Below are positions 1 through 6,801 of a stretch of 13,534 nucleotides of DNA, piece after piece. The notes under the pieces were generated by a model. That model ran no database searches. It had not been told where the DNA came from and saw only the letters and a list, made by a program, of their open reading frames with translations. This DNA comes from an uncultured Burkholderiaceae bacterium (GTDB lineage: Bacteria; Pseudomonadota; Gammaproteobacteria; Burkholderiales; Burkholderiaceae_F): NCBI GenBank assembly GCA_937936215.1, contig CALGWX010000009.1, positions 1 through 13,534 of the forward strand, given 5' to 3'. The position numbers and the translations under genes are program-made. Numbering within the stretch: position 1 is the first letter of the stretch; the number at the start of each line of letters is the position of its first letter.

Positions 1-89
1 GGGCGGATGAGCAGGCGCACGCCGGCCGGGGTGCCCCAGCGCTTCAGCACCTCCGGGGCGTTGGGCCGTCTCGTACCTTTCTCCTCCAT
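1..89 (-). CDS. N-terminal fragment of an unidentified protein, cut by the window edge
   Basis: An open frame begins with ATG at 89-87 on the minus strand and runs without a stop to base 1. It gives about 29 residues, starting MEEKGTRRPNAPEVLKRWG and ending TPAGVRLLIR. A GGAG (about 105-102) lies upstream of the ATG at a slightly long distance. Codons are mostly G or C at the third position, as in the neighbouring genes. The gene would be divergent from the 297-6645 operon, with about 207 bases between the starts. I do not recognise the family. It could equally be a chance open frame, since 29 codons are weak evidence in DNA this GC-rich. Confidence 0.4.
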   Translation of the reverse strand, partial: MEEKGTRRPNAPEVLKRWGTPAGVRLLIR

Positions 90-249
90 CGCCTGCCGTC
101 TCTCCAGTATCGAAAGTGCCGTGCCGCCGGCGAACTGGCGAGGCGGAGCCATCTTCTCCCGCCATTTCCCGTGCCGGGTCTGTGCATGGCTTGCGCCAAC
201 CAGCGGCGGGCCGATGCAACGGCCATTCTGCGATGATCGCTCCGACGCT

Positions 250-268
250 GCCGCCGCGTCGCGGCGGC
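250..268. promoter_or_regulatory. Perfect GC-rich inverted repeat upstream of the reductase gene
   Basis: GCCGCCGCG (250-258) and CGCGGCGGC (260-268) are perfect reverse complements around a single T. The centre lies about 38 bases before the ATG at 297. The position suits an operator or a leader hairpin in the divergent gap between the left-edge gene and the operon. The repeat is made only of G and C in a GC-rich region, so chance is a real alternative. No clear -35/-10 pair is visible in 90-296. Confidence 0.3.
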
Positions 269-296
269 TCCACCTTCGTTGCGGAGACAACCTCGA

Positions 297-1223
297 ATGG
301 CCAAGGTCGCCATCGTCGGCTGCGGCGCGATGGGTTCGGTGTACGCGGCGCTAATGGCCAGCCGCGGCCACGACGTGCACGCGGTGACGTTGTGGGCCGA
401 TCACGCCGAGGCCATGGCCCGCCACGGCCTTCGCGTCGAGGGCGCCAGCGGCGACCGCACCGTGCGCCTGCATGCGGCGACGACCACCGACGGCATCGGC
501 CCCTGCGACCTGGTGATCATCGCCACCAAGGCGTTCGACGTCGAGGCGGCGGCGCGCTCGGCGCTGCCCTTGCTGGCGCCGCACACGGTGGTGCAGACGA
601 TCCAGAACGGGCTCGGCTCGGCCGAGCGGGTGGCACCGATCGTGGGGGCGGAACGGCTGGCGGTGGGCGTGGTCGGCGGCTTCGGCGCGTCGCTGCGCGC
701 GCCGGGGCACGTGCACCACAACGGCATGGAGATGGTGCGCTTCGGGCCCTACGCCGGCCTGCCGCGCGCGGCGCTCGAAGCGTCGGCGGCGGTCTGGGAG
801 TCGGCCGGCCTCAAGGTCGCGCTGTTCGACGACCTCGACCGCATGGTCTGGGAGAAGCTGATCATGAACGTCGCCTTCTCCGCCACCTGCTGCCTGACCG
901 GCATGACGATCGGCGAGGTGATGGGCAACGACGACGCCTGGCGGGTGGCGCGCGGCTGCGCCGAGGAGGCGGTGGCCGTGGCGAGGGCGCGCGGCATTCG
1001 GCTGCAGGTCGGCGACCCGATCGAGCACATCCGCCATCTGGGCGGCAGCATCAGCAACGCGCGCCCGTCGATGCTGCTCGACCACCTGGCGCGACGGCGC
1101 TCGGAGATCGACGTCATCAACGGCGCCATCCCGCGCGAGGGAGCGAAGGTCGGCGTGGCGACGCCGGTGAACGAGACGGTGGTGGCGCTGGTGAAGGCGC
1201 GGGAGGCGGGGTTCGAATCATGA
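297..1223 (+). CDS. Ketopantoate reductase family protein (ApbA/PanE-like, 2-dehydropantoate 2-reductase)
   Basis: This 308-residue protein has the NADPH-dependent ketopantoate reductase layout and should reduce a 2-keto acid in the cytoplasm. The N-terminal Rossmann fold opens with GCGAMG at residues 8-13. QNGLG (N104) follows, then the family's WEKLIMN block with the likely catalytic Lys187 and Asn191. In the C-terminal helical domain, SEIDVINGAI supplies Glu270 and Asn275. Length and motifs are normal. The ATG at 297 is chosen because MAKVAIVG is the expected start of the fold and GGAG lies about 11 bases upstream; a TTG at 279 would only add six residues. The stop overlaps the next start (ATGA at 1220-1223), which suggests translational coupling. 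Family members in catabolic operons often act on substrates other than ketopantoate, so biosynthesis of pantothenate is not assumed here and panE is not assigned. Confidence 0.88.
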   Translation: MAKVAIVGCGAMGSVYAALMASRGHDVHAVTLWADHAEAMARHGLRVEGASGDRTVRLHAATTTDGIGPCDLVIIATKAFDVEAAARSALPLLAPHTVVQTIQNGLGSAERVAPIVGAERLAVGVVGGFGASLRAPGHVHHNGMEMVRFGPYAGLPRAALEASAAVWESAGLKVALFDDLDRMVWEKLIMNVAFSATCCLTGMTIGEVMGNDDAWRVARGCAEEAVAVARARGIRLQVGDPIEHIRHLGGSISNARPSMLLDHLARRRSEIDVINGAIPREGAKVGVATPVNETVVALVKAREAGFES

Positions 1224-2815
1224 CAATGCAACGGCACCCGACAACGAACGCGTTGCGCGCCGTCGTGGCGCTGGCCATGACTCTGCTCGCGCTGTCGTTG
1301 CCGGCCAAGCCGCTGCGCTTCGCCAGCGCCTTCGACCCGCAGTCGATGGACCCGCACGCGCTCGCCCTGCTGTACCAGTCGCGCGTGGTGAGCCAGATCT
1401 ACGACTCGCTGGTCAACCGCGACCGCGAGTTCAAGCTCGAGCCGGCGCTGGCCACCGCGTGGAAGATGGTCGACGCGCGCACGTGGCGCTTCTCGCTGCG
1501 GCCGAACGTCAAGTTCCACGACGGCACGCCGATGACGGCCGACGACGTCGTGTTCTCGATCGAACGGGCGCTGTCGAAGACCTCGCAGCGCGCCTTCCAG
1601 TTGCGTGGCGTGACCGGCGCGCGCAAGGTCGATGCGCTCACCGTCGACGTGCTGCTGTCGGCGCCTGACGCCGTGCTGCCGGAGAAGCTCATCTTCATCG
1701 GCATCATGAGCAAGGCGTGGGCGGAGAAGCACGGCGTCACCCAGCCGCAGGACTTCAACGCCAGGCAGGAGACCTACGCCGTGCGCAACGCCAACGGCAC
1801 CGGGCCGTTCATGCTGAAGCGCTACGAGCCGGACGGGCGGCTGGTGCTCGTTGCCAACCCGCACTGGTGGGGCCATGGCACCAAGCACGACGGCGGCAAC
1901 GTGACCGAAGTCACCTACACGGTGATCCAGTCCGACGCGACGCGGATGGCGGCGCTCGCCACCGGCGAGGCCGATTTCGTCATCGACCCGCCGTTCCAGG
2001 ACGTGGCGCGCCTTTCGCAGGACAAGCGGCTGAAGCTCGCCTCGACGACCGACATCGGCACGCAGTACCTCGGCTTCGACCAGGCGCGCGCCGAGCTCGA
2101 AACCAGCGACGTGAAGGGCCGCAACCCGTTCAAGGACCTGCGGGTGCGCAAGGCCGTCTATCACGCCATCGACATCGACTCGATCGTGGCCAAGGTGCTG
2201 CGCGGCCAGGCCACACCGACCGGCTCGTTCGTCTCGGCGCTGGTCGACGGCTACCTGCAGGAACTCGACCGCCGCCTGCCCTACGACCCGGCGGCGGCGC
2301 GCGCGCTGCTGAAGGAAGCCGGGTACCCGGACGGTTTTTCCGTGCAGCTCGACTGCGTCAACGTCACCTTCCGCGCGGCGGTGTGCCAGGCCATCAGCGC
2401 CATGCTGGCGCAGGTCGGCATCCGCGTCATTTTCCAGCCCTCGCCGAGCGCGCTGTTCTTTCCGAAGCTGACGCAGGCGACGACGAGCTTCTTCGAGTTC
2501 GGCTGGATCCCGACCACCGACCCGTGGAGCATGCTCAACTCGATCGTCCGCACCTGGGACGGCGCCGGCGCCGGCCAGTTCAACGGCGGCCGCTACTCGA
2601 ACCCGAAGCTCGATGCGCTGATCGACGCCATCCGCGTCGAGCCCGATCTCGCCCGCCGCCGCCAGCTCACCGGCGAGGCGCTGCGGCTGATGAGCGAAGA
2701 CCTGCCGCTGCTGCCCCTTTACCGCCGCAAGATCAACTGGGTGATGCGACCGAACATCCACGTGACGCCGTGGCCTAACGACATCCTCGAGCTGCGGTTC
2801 GTGCGGATCGATTGA
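1220..2815 (+). CDS. ABC transporter substrate-binding protein, family 5 (DppA/OppA type)
   Basis: This 531-residue periplasmic solute receptor belongs to the dipeptide/oligopeptide/nickel class. Residues 1-29 form a signal peptide: a basic start, a hydrophobic core around ALRAVVALAMTLLALSLPA and probable cleavage after Ala29. No lipobox cysteine is seen, so a soluble periplasmic form is likely. The mature part begins LRFASAFDPQSMDPH and continues with WRFSLRPNVKFHDGTPMTADDVVFSIERAL, the usual lobe-I signature of SBP_bac_5 proteins. The length matches the family. No permease or ATPase gene lies in the window, so it is an orphan receptor or uses components encoded elsewhere. Its start overlaps the preceding stop by 4 bases. 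A second in-frame ATG at 1226 is possible. The ligand cannot be read from the sequence; a short or gamma-glutamyl peptide would fit the neighbours, but that is inference. Confidence 0.9.
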   Translation: MTMQRHPTTNALRAVVALAMTLLALSLPAKPLRFASAFDPQSMDPHALALLYQSRVVSQIYDSLVNRDREFKLEPALATAWKMVDARTWRFSLRPNVKFHDGTPMTADDVVFSIERALSKTSQRAFQLRGVTGARKVDALTVDVLLSAPDAVLPEKLIFIGIMSKAWAEKHGVTQPQDFNARQETYAVRNANGTGPFMLKRYEPDGRLVLVANPHWWGHGTKHDGGNVTEVTYTVIQSDATRMAALATGEADFVIDPPFQDVARLSQDKRLKLASTTDIGTQYLGFDQARAELETSDVKGRNPFKDLRVRKAVYHAIDIDSIVAKVLRGQATPTGSFVSALVDGYLQELDRRLPYDPAAARALLKEAGYPDGFSVQLDCVNVTFRAAVCQAISAMLAQVGIRVIFQPSPSALFFPKLTQATTSFFEFGWIPTTDPWSMLNSIVRTWDGAGAGQFNGGRYSNPKLDALIDAIRVEPDLARRRQLTGEALRLMSEDLPLLPLYRRKINWVMRPNIHVTPWPNDILELRFVRID

Positions 2816-2840
2816 CGCCCGTTGGCGTTGTTTGTATTAC
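2812..2840 (+). promoter_or_regulatory. Sigma-70-like promoter of the toxin-antitoxin pair
   Basis: TTGACG (2812-2817) and TATTAC (2835-2840) are separated by exactly 17 bases. Each box matches the consensus well (TTGACA, TATAAT) and they sit in an AT-richer island unlike the flanking coding DNA. The -35 box overlaps the stop codon of the solute-binding protein. Transcription would start near 2847, about 16 bases before the antitoxin ATG at 2863. It may also drive the dehydrogenase, hydrolase and aldehyde dehydrogenase genes downstream, since no terminator separates them. Confidence 0.65.
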
Positions 2841-2847
2841 AAACGCC
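2824..2847. promoter_or_regulatory. Palindromic operator over the -10 box (relO-like)
   Basis: TTTGTA-T-TACAAA (2831-2843) is a perfect dyad, extended by G2830/C2844. Outer GGCG (2824-2827) and CGCC (2844-2847) continue the symmetry with an offset of three bases. The core closely resembles the TTGTAATTACAA-type operator that I recall for E. coli relBE. It covers the -10 hexamer, so binding by the encoded ribbon-helix-helix antitoxin would block transcription, the normal autoregulation of such modules. Binding is inferred. Confidence 0.6.
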
Positions 2848-2862
2848 TTAGACACGCCGCCC

Positions 2863-3081
2863 ATGCTCGCTGTCCGCTTGCCCGAAGACATCGAAGAGCG
2901 CCTCGACCGTCTGGCGAAAAGCACCGGTCGACCCAAATCCTTTTACGTCCGCGAGGCGCTTTCGGAGTATCTCGCCGACCCCGAGGACTTCTATCTGGCG
3001 GAAAAGCGCATGCGGTCGTACCGCGCCGCCAAGGCGATCCCGCTCGACGACCTCATGCGAGAACATGGCGTGGACCATTGA
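2863..3081 (+). CDS. Ribbon-helix-helix antitoxin, RelB/DinJ-like
   Basis: This 72-residue protein is predicted to be the antitoxin that binds its own promoter and neutralises the toxin encoded next to it. Residues 1-6 (LAVRLP) form the DNA-contacting beta strand, 8-20 (EDIEERLDRLAKS) the first helix and 24-38 (PKSFYVREALSEYLA) the second: a CopG/RHH fold. The remaining tail (about 40-72, with EKRMRSYRAAKAIPLDDLMREHG) would be the toxin-wrapping segment, as is usual for RelB-type proteins. The ATG at 2863 is preferred because the strand starts there and the putative transcript begins near 2847; an upstream TTG at 2812 would overlap the -35 box. No good Shine-Dalgarno is visible. The 3' end overlaps the toxin gene by 17 bases. 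Confidence 0.85.
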   Translation: MLAVRLPEDIEERLDRLAKSTGRPKSFYVREALSEYLADPEDFYLAEKRMRSYRAAKAIPLDDLMREHGVDH

Positions 3082-3337
3082 GTTCCTGCCTGAAGCCGCG
3101 CGGGAACTTCGGAAGCTCGACCGGCAGGTCGCCGCCAGCCTGCTTCGATTCCTCCACCAACGCGTCCGGCGCGCCGACAATCCGCGAGCCGTGGGTGAAC
3201 CGCTGCGGACCGAGCGGCTCGGCGCCTACTGGAAGTACCGCGTCGGCGACTACCGCCTGATCTGCTGCATCCAGGATCAGCGCATCGTCGTCACCGTGGT
3301 CCGTATCGGCCATCGAAGCGACGTTTATTGGGACTGA
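3065..3337 (+). CDS. RelE/ParE-superfamily toxin, RelE-like
   Basis: This 90-residue protein is predicted to be an mRNA interferase that cuts mRNA in the ribosomal A site unless bound by the antitoxin. The family pattern is clear: an N-terminal strand WTIEFLPEAARELRKLD, a helical hairpin, then GAYWKYRVGDYRLICCI and finally VVRIGHRSDVYWD. Arg64 in DYRL, Arg84 in GHRSDVY and Tyr88 align with Arg61, Arg81 and Tyr87 of E. coli RelE, so the catalytic set looks intact. ParE-type gyrase poisons share the fold, but the C-terminal H-R-x-x-x-Y block favours RelE. The start overlaps the antitoxin stop by 17 bases, implying coupling. The stop lies only 5 bases before the dehydrogenase ATG. Confidence 0.85.
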   Translation: MAWTIEFLPEAARELRKLDRQVAASLLRFLHQRVRRADNPRAVGEPLRTERLGAYWKYRVGDYRLICCIQDQRIVVTVVRIGHRSDVYWD

Positions 3338-3342
3338 CATCC

Positions 3343-4476
3343 ATGTCGATCGCCCACTTTTCCTTCCCCACCGCCATCCACTTCGGCCCCGGCAGCCGCA
3401 AGCTCACAGGCAGCCACCTGCGCGACCGCGGCCTGCGGCGGCCGTTGATCGTCACTGACCGCGCGCTCGCCACGCTGCCGGTGCTCGCCGAGTTCATGGA
3501 GCACCTGCGCACCGGGCTCGACGTCGGCGTGTTCTCCGGCGTGAACGGCAACCCGACCGCGGCGCAGGTGATGGACGGCGCCGACGCCTATCGCCTGCAC
3601 CGCGCCGACTGCGTGATCGGCTTCGGCGGCGGCGCCGCGCTCGACGTGGCCAAGGTGGTGGCGCTGATGGCGGTGCACGATGGCCACGTGCTCGAGTACG
3701 CGTGGGACCACCCGCAGGTGCGGCCGATCGTCAACGACTTGCCCTATTTCATCGCCCTGCCCACGACCAGTGGCACCGGCTCGGAGGTCGGCCGCTCCAG
3801 CGTGGTGTCCGAAGACGACACACACCTGAAGCGGATCGTCTTCTCGCCCAGGCTGCTGGCGAAGGCCGTGTTCGCCGACCCCGAGGTGACGCTGGGGCTG
3901 CCGGCCGCGGTGACGGCCGCCACCGGCATGGATGCGCTGACGCACAACGTCGAGAGCTACCTCTCGCCCGCCTACCACCCGCTGTGCGATGGCATCGCGC
4001 TCGAAGGCGCGCGCATCGCCGCGCGCTCGCTCGCCACCGCGGTGCGCGAGCCGGGCAATCTCGCGGCGCGAAGCGACATGATGATGGCGTCGATGATGGG
4101 CGCCATCGCCTTCCAGAAAGACCTCGGCGCCGTGCACGCCTGCGCGCACGCGCTGGGCGCCGTGTGCGACCTGCACCACGGCCTGGCCAACGCGCTGATG
4201 ATCGAGCCGGTGATGCGCTTCAACCAGGAGGCCGCGCCGGCGAAGTTCGCGGAACTCGCGCACGCGGTCGGCGCCGGCAGCGGCGAGGCTTTCGTGCCGT
4301 GGCTGGCGCAGCTGAAGCGGAGCATCGGCATACCGGAGAGCCTCGCGGCCGTGGGCGTCAAGCGCGAGCAGATCGGGCGCCTTGCCGACGTGGCGGTAAA
4401 GGACATCTGCCACCAGACGAACCCTCGTCCGTGCACGCGCGAGGACTTCGTGCGCTTCTTCGAGCAGGCCTTCTGA
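3343..4476 (+). CDS. Iron-type (group III) alcohol dehydrogenase
   Basis: This 377-residue NAD(P)-dependent enzyme should interconvert an alcohol and an aldehyde in the cytoplasm. The N-terminal dinucleotide-binding half carries GGGAALDVAK (95-104) and PTTSGTGSE (140-148). The C-terminal helical half supplies four likely metal ligands, Asp197 and His201 (DALTH), His265 (AVHACAH) and His279 (LHHG), with the same spacing as D196/H200/H263/H277 of FucO. The length is normal and all key residues are present. The ATG at 3343 gives MSIAHFSFPTAIHFGPG, the usual start; a TTG at 3328 would overlap the toxin gene. It is followed after one base by the hydrolase gene. With the hydrolase and aldehyde dehydrogenase it probably oxidises the alcohol end of a gamma-glutamylated amino alcohol; this role is inferred from neighbours. 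Confidence 0.9.
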   Translation: MSIAHFSFPTAIHFGPGSRKLTGSHLRDRGLRRPLIVTDRALATLPVLAEFMEHLRTGLDVGVFSGVNGNPTAAQVMDGADAYRLHRADCVIGFGGGAALDVAKVVALMAVHDGHVLEYAWDHPQVRPIVNDLPYFIALPTTSGTGSEVGRSSVVSEDDTHLKRIVFSPRLLAKAVFADPEVTLGLPAAVTAATGMDALTHNVESYLSPAYHPLCDGIALEGARIAARSLATAVREPGNLAARSDMMMASMMGAIAFQKDLGAVHACAHALGAVCDLHHGLANALMIEPVMRFNQEAAPAKFAELAHAVGAGSGEAFVPWLAQLKRSIGIPESLAAVGVKREQIGRLADVAVKDICHQTNPRPCTREDFVRFFEQAF

Positions 4477-4477
4477 G

Positions 4478-5245
4478 ATGGCGGCGCGGCTGGCGATCGG
4501 CATCTCGGCCTGCTTCTTCCACCCCGACCCGCGCCGCACCGTCTTCACCGGCAAGACCCTGCAATACGTCGAGCAGTCGATCGCCCACTGGGTGCAGTCG
4601 CAGGGCGCGCTCGCGTTGATGATTCCCTCGCCCGACGGCGACACGCGCCGCGGCGACGTCACCGTCGATCACTACGCCGAGCGGCTCGACGGGCTGGTGC
4701 TCGAAGGCGGCTCCGACATGTGGCCCGGCAGCTACGGCGAGGAGCCGCTGCGCCCCGAGTGGAGCGGCGACCGCATCCGCGACGCGTACGAGACCGCCCT
4801 GCTGCGGGCGTTCGTGGCCCGCGGCAAGCCGGTGCTCGGCGTGTGCCGCGGGTTGCAGGTGCTCAACGTCGCCTACGGCGGCACGCTGTACCAGGACCTG
4901 CCCTTGCAGCGGCCGGGGCCGCTGTTCCACCGCAGCGCGCAGCTTTACGACCGCAATCACCACCAAATCGAGATCGTGCCCGGCACGCGGCTGGCGGCGC
5001 TCTACCCCGGCCTGACGACGGCCACGGTCAGCAGCGTGCACCACCAGGGCATCAAGGACCTCGCGCCGGGATTCGTGGTGGAGGCGGTCGCGCCGGACGG
5101 CGTGATCGAGGCCTTCCGTCGCGAGGGCGAGGTCTTCGTAGCCGGGGTGCAGTGGCACCCGGAGTTTCACGTCGGCGACAATGCGCACCTGCTCGACGGC
5201 GCTCCCCTCCTGACCGACTTTCTCGCCGCCTGCCGCGCCGCCTGA
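4478..5245 (+). CDS. Gamma-glutamyl amide hydrolase, PuuD-like (class I glutamine amidotransferase fold, peptidase C26)
   Basis: This 255-residue cytoplasmic hydrolase is related to PuuD, which splits gamma-glutamyl-GABA into glutamate and GABA. The nucleophile is Cys123 in GKPVLGVCRGLQVLN, and the His-Glu pair is His227/Glu229 in VQWHPEF. The upstream LDGLVLEGGSDMWPGSYGE block and the HHQ at 188-190 are typical of the family. Length is as expected. It starts one base after the dehydrogenase stop (TGA-G-ATG), so the two are almost certainly cotranslated. Its presence between an alcohol and an aldehyde dehydrogenase is the main reason to suspect a gamma-glutamylation route. The exact amide substrate is not readable from the sequence, so puuD is not assigned. 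Confidence 0.87.
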   Translation: MAARLAIGISACFFHPDPRRTVFTGKTLQYVEQSIAHWVQSQGALALMIPSPDGDTRRGDVTVDHYAERLDGLVLEGGSDMWPGSYGEEPLRPEWSGDRIRDAYETALLRAFVARGKPVLGVCRGLQVLNVAYGGTLYQDLPLQRPGPLFHRSAQLYDRNHHQIEIVPGTRLAALYPGLTTATVSSVHHQGIKDLAPGFVVEAVAPDGVIEAFRREGEVFVAGVQWHPEFHVGDNAHLLDGAPLLTDFLAACRAA

Positions 5246-5277
5246 GCGCACGCCGAACCCACGCCAGCCCTCTGCTC

Positions 5278-6645
5278 ATGTTGATCGTCACCAATCCCGC
5301 CACCGGCGCCAAGCTGGCCGAGTTGCCAACCGATACGCCGACGAGCATCGCCCATGCCTATGCCCGCGCGCGCGCTGCCCAGCCGGCCTGGGCGGCCACG
5401 CCGCTGGCGCAGCGGCTCGCCTGCGTGCGCCGCTTTCGCGACGGCATCGTGCGCGAGACGGAGCGGCTGGCGGCGATCCTCACGTCCGAGGTCGGCAAGC
5501 CGATCCGCCAGTCGCGCAACGAACTCGCCGGCCTGCTCGGCCGGCTCGACTTCTTCCTGCAGGCCACCGAGCCGACGCTGGCGCCGCGTGTCGTGCACGA
5601 AGAGGGCGGCATGCGCGAGCGCATCACGCACGAGCCGCTCGGCGTCGTGGCGAACATCTCGGCCTGGAACTACCCGTACTTCGTCGGCGCCAATGTCTTC
5701 GTCCCGGCGCTGCTGGCGGGCAACGGCGTGCTGTACAAGCCAAGCGAGTACGCCACGCTCACCGGTATCGAGATCGGCAACCTGCTGCACGGCGCCGGGA
5801 TCCCGCAGAACGTGTTCCAGGTGATCGTGGGTGGCGGCGAGGCCGGCGAGGCGCTGCTGGCGCAGCCGGTCGACGGCGTGTTCTTCACCGGCTCCTACGC
5901 GACCGGCGCCAGGATCGCGCAAGCGGTGGGGCCGCGGATGATCCGGCTGCAGCTCGAGCTCGGCGGCAAGGATCCGGCGTATGTGTGCGAGGACGTCGAT
6001 GTGCCCGCCGCGGCGGCTTCACTGGCCGATGGCGCGATGTACAACACCGGCCAGAGCTGCTGCTCAGTCGAGCGGATCTATGTGCACCAGGCGATCCACG
6101 ATGCCTTCGTCGAGGCCTTCGTCAAGGAGGTGCGGGGCTTCCGCATCGGAGACCCGACCGATGAGGCGAGCTACATCGGCCCGCTGACGCGTGCCGCGCA
6201 GCTCGACGTGCTGCAGGCGCAGGTGGCCGACGCGAAGGCCAAGGGGGCACGGCTGCTCACCGGCGGCCGCCGCCTCGACCCGCCGGGGCACTGGTTCGAG
6301 CCGACCGTCTTCAGCCACGTCGACCACACGATGGCGCTGATGCGCGAGGAGAGCTTCGGTCCGATCATCGGCATCCAGAAGGTCAGCAGCGACGACGAAG
6401 CGGTGCGGCTGATGAACGACACCGACTACGGCCTGACCGCGGCCGTGTACACGAAGGACGCCGCGCGCGCCGAACGGATCCTGGCGCAGGTGCAGGCCGG
6501 CAGCGTTTACTGGAACTGCTGCGACCGCGTCAGCCCGCGGCTGCCGTGGAGCGGCGTGAAGCGCTCCGGCATCGGCCTGACGCTGTCGACCTACGGCATC
6601 GAGGCCTTCACCCGCCCCAAGGCGTGGCACCTGCGCGCGCTCTGA
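5278..6645 (+). CDS. NAD(P)-dependent aldehyde dehydrogenase
   Basis: This 455-residue member of the aldehyde dehydrogenase superfamily oxidises an aldehyde to an acid. Visible landmarks are Asn131 in SAWNYP (oxyanion hole), Lys154 in LYKPSE (cofactor), Glu227 in LELGGKDP (general base) and the nucleophile Cys261 in NTGQSCCSVERIYV. EESFGP follows later, and the C-terminal SGVKRSGIG region is complete. Length is slightly short for the superfamily but normal for this type. The start MLIVTNPATG is the usual N-terminus, although no clear Shine-Dalgarno precedes it. The gap to the hydrolase gene is 32 bases. It most likely acts on the aldehyde made by the iron-type alcohol dehydrogenase. A gamma-glutamyl aminoaldehyde substrate is inferred from context, as with PuuC in the putrescine pathway. 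Confidence 0.9.
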   Translation: MLIVTNPATGAKLAELPTDTPTSIAHAYARARAAQPAWAATPLAQRLACVRRFRDGIVRETERLAAILTSEVGKPIRQSRNELAGLLGRLDFFLQATEPTLAPRVVHEEGGMRERITHEPLGVVANISAWNYPYFVGANVFVPALLAGNGVLYKPSEYATLTGIEIGNLLHGAGIPQNVFQVIVGGGEAGEALLAQPVDGVFFTGSYATGARIAQAVGPRMIRLQLELGGKDPAYVCEDVDVPAAAASLADGAMYNTGQSCCSVERIYVHQAIHDAFVEAFVKEVRGFRIGDPTDEASYIGPLTRAAQLDVLQAQVADAKAKGARLLTGGRRLDPPGHWFEPTVFSHVDHTMALMREESFGPIIGIQKVSSDDEAVRLMNDTDYGLTAAVYTKDAARAERILAQVQAGSVYWNCCDRVSPRLPWSGVKRSGIGLTLSTYGIEAFTRPKAWHLRAL

Positions 6646-6668
6646 AAATCGGGGTCAGACTCCAATTT
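6646..6668. repeat. Short imperfect palindrome of the GGGGTCAGACTCC type (possible REP/RAYT-associated repeat)
   Basis: Directly after the aldehyde dehydrogenase stop, the sequence GGGGTCAGACTCCAATTT is preceded by AAATC. The two ten-base arms pair around CAG with one mismatch and one G-T wobble, and the right arm ends in ATTT. From memory, closely similar motifs recur in many beta- and gammaproteobacterial genomes near REP-associated tyrosine transposases; I could not check this. The site could also work as a weak terminator of the operon. No second copy was noticed in this window. The rest of the gap to trxC (6669-6801) shows no gene. Confidence 0.5.
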
Positions 6669-6801
6669 CCGCAGTTCTACCAGCGCCGAAGCGGCGCGCA
6701 CCGCGCGGACATCTGCCCGGCAACGTGTTCGCGCCGTGCCCGCCAGGCGCACGGGACGCTCTCCCGGCGGGCCAGCAAGCGACGCCGCAGCGGTACTGGC
6801 C

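Noticed and set aside
749..2761. Long minus-strand open frame opposite the reductase and solute-binding genes
   Set aside because: Low-complexity His/Arg/Ala/Gly composition typical of antisense frames in GC-rich DNA, with no motif, opposite well-supported genes.
116..2815. An 899-residue open frame that would contain the solute-binding protein
   Set aside because: The part before 1220 is Arg/Gly-rich out-of-frame translation of the reductase gene; the signal peptide begins at 1220.
2812..2862. Extended N-terminus of the antitoxin from a TTG at 2812
   Set aside because: It would cover the promoter and operator and precede the expected first beta strand.
3325..4662. Long minus-strand open frame opposite the alcohol dehydrogenase
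   Set aside because: Same antisense composition and no recognisable domain; the plus strand has complete catalytic motifs.
6738..6772. GCCCGCC and GGCGGGC arms downstream of trxC as a terminator
   Set aside because: The loop is 21 bases and no U-tract follows on either strand.
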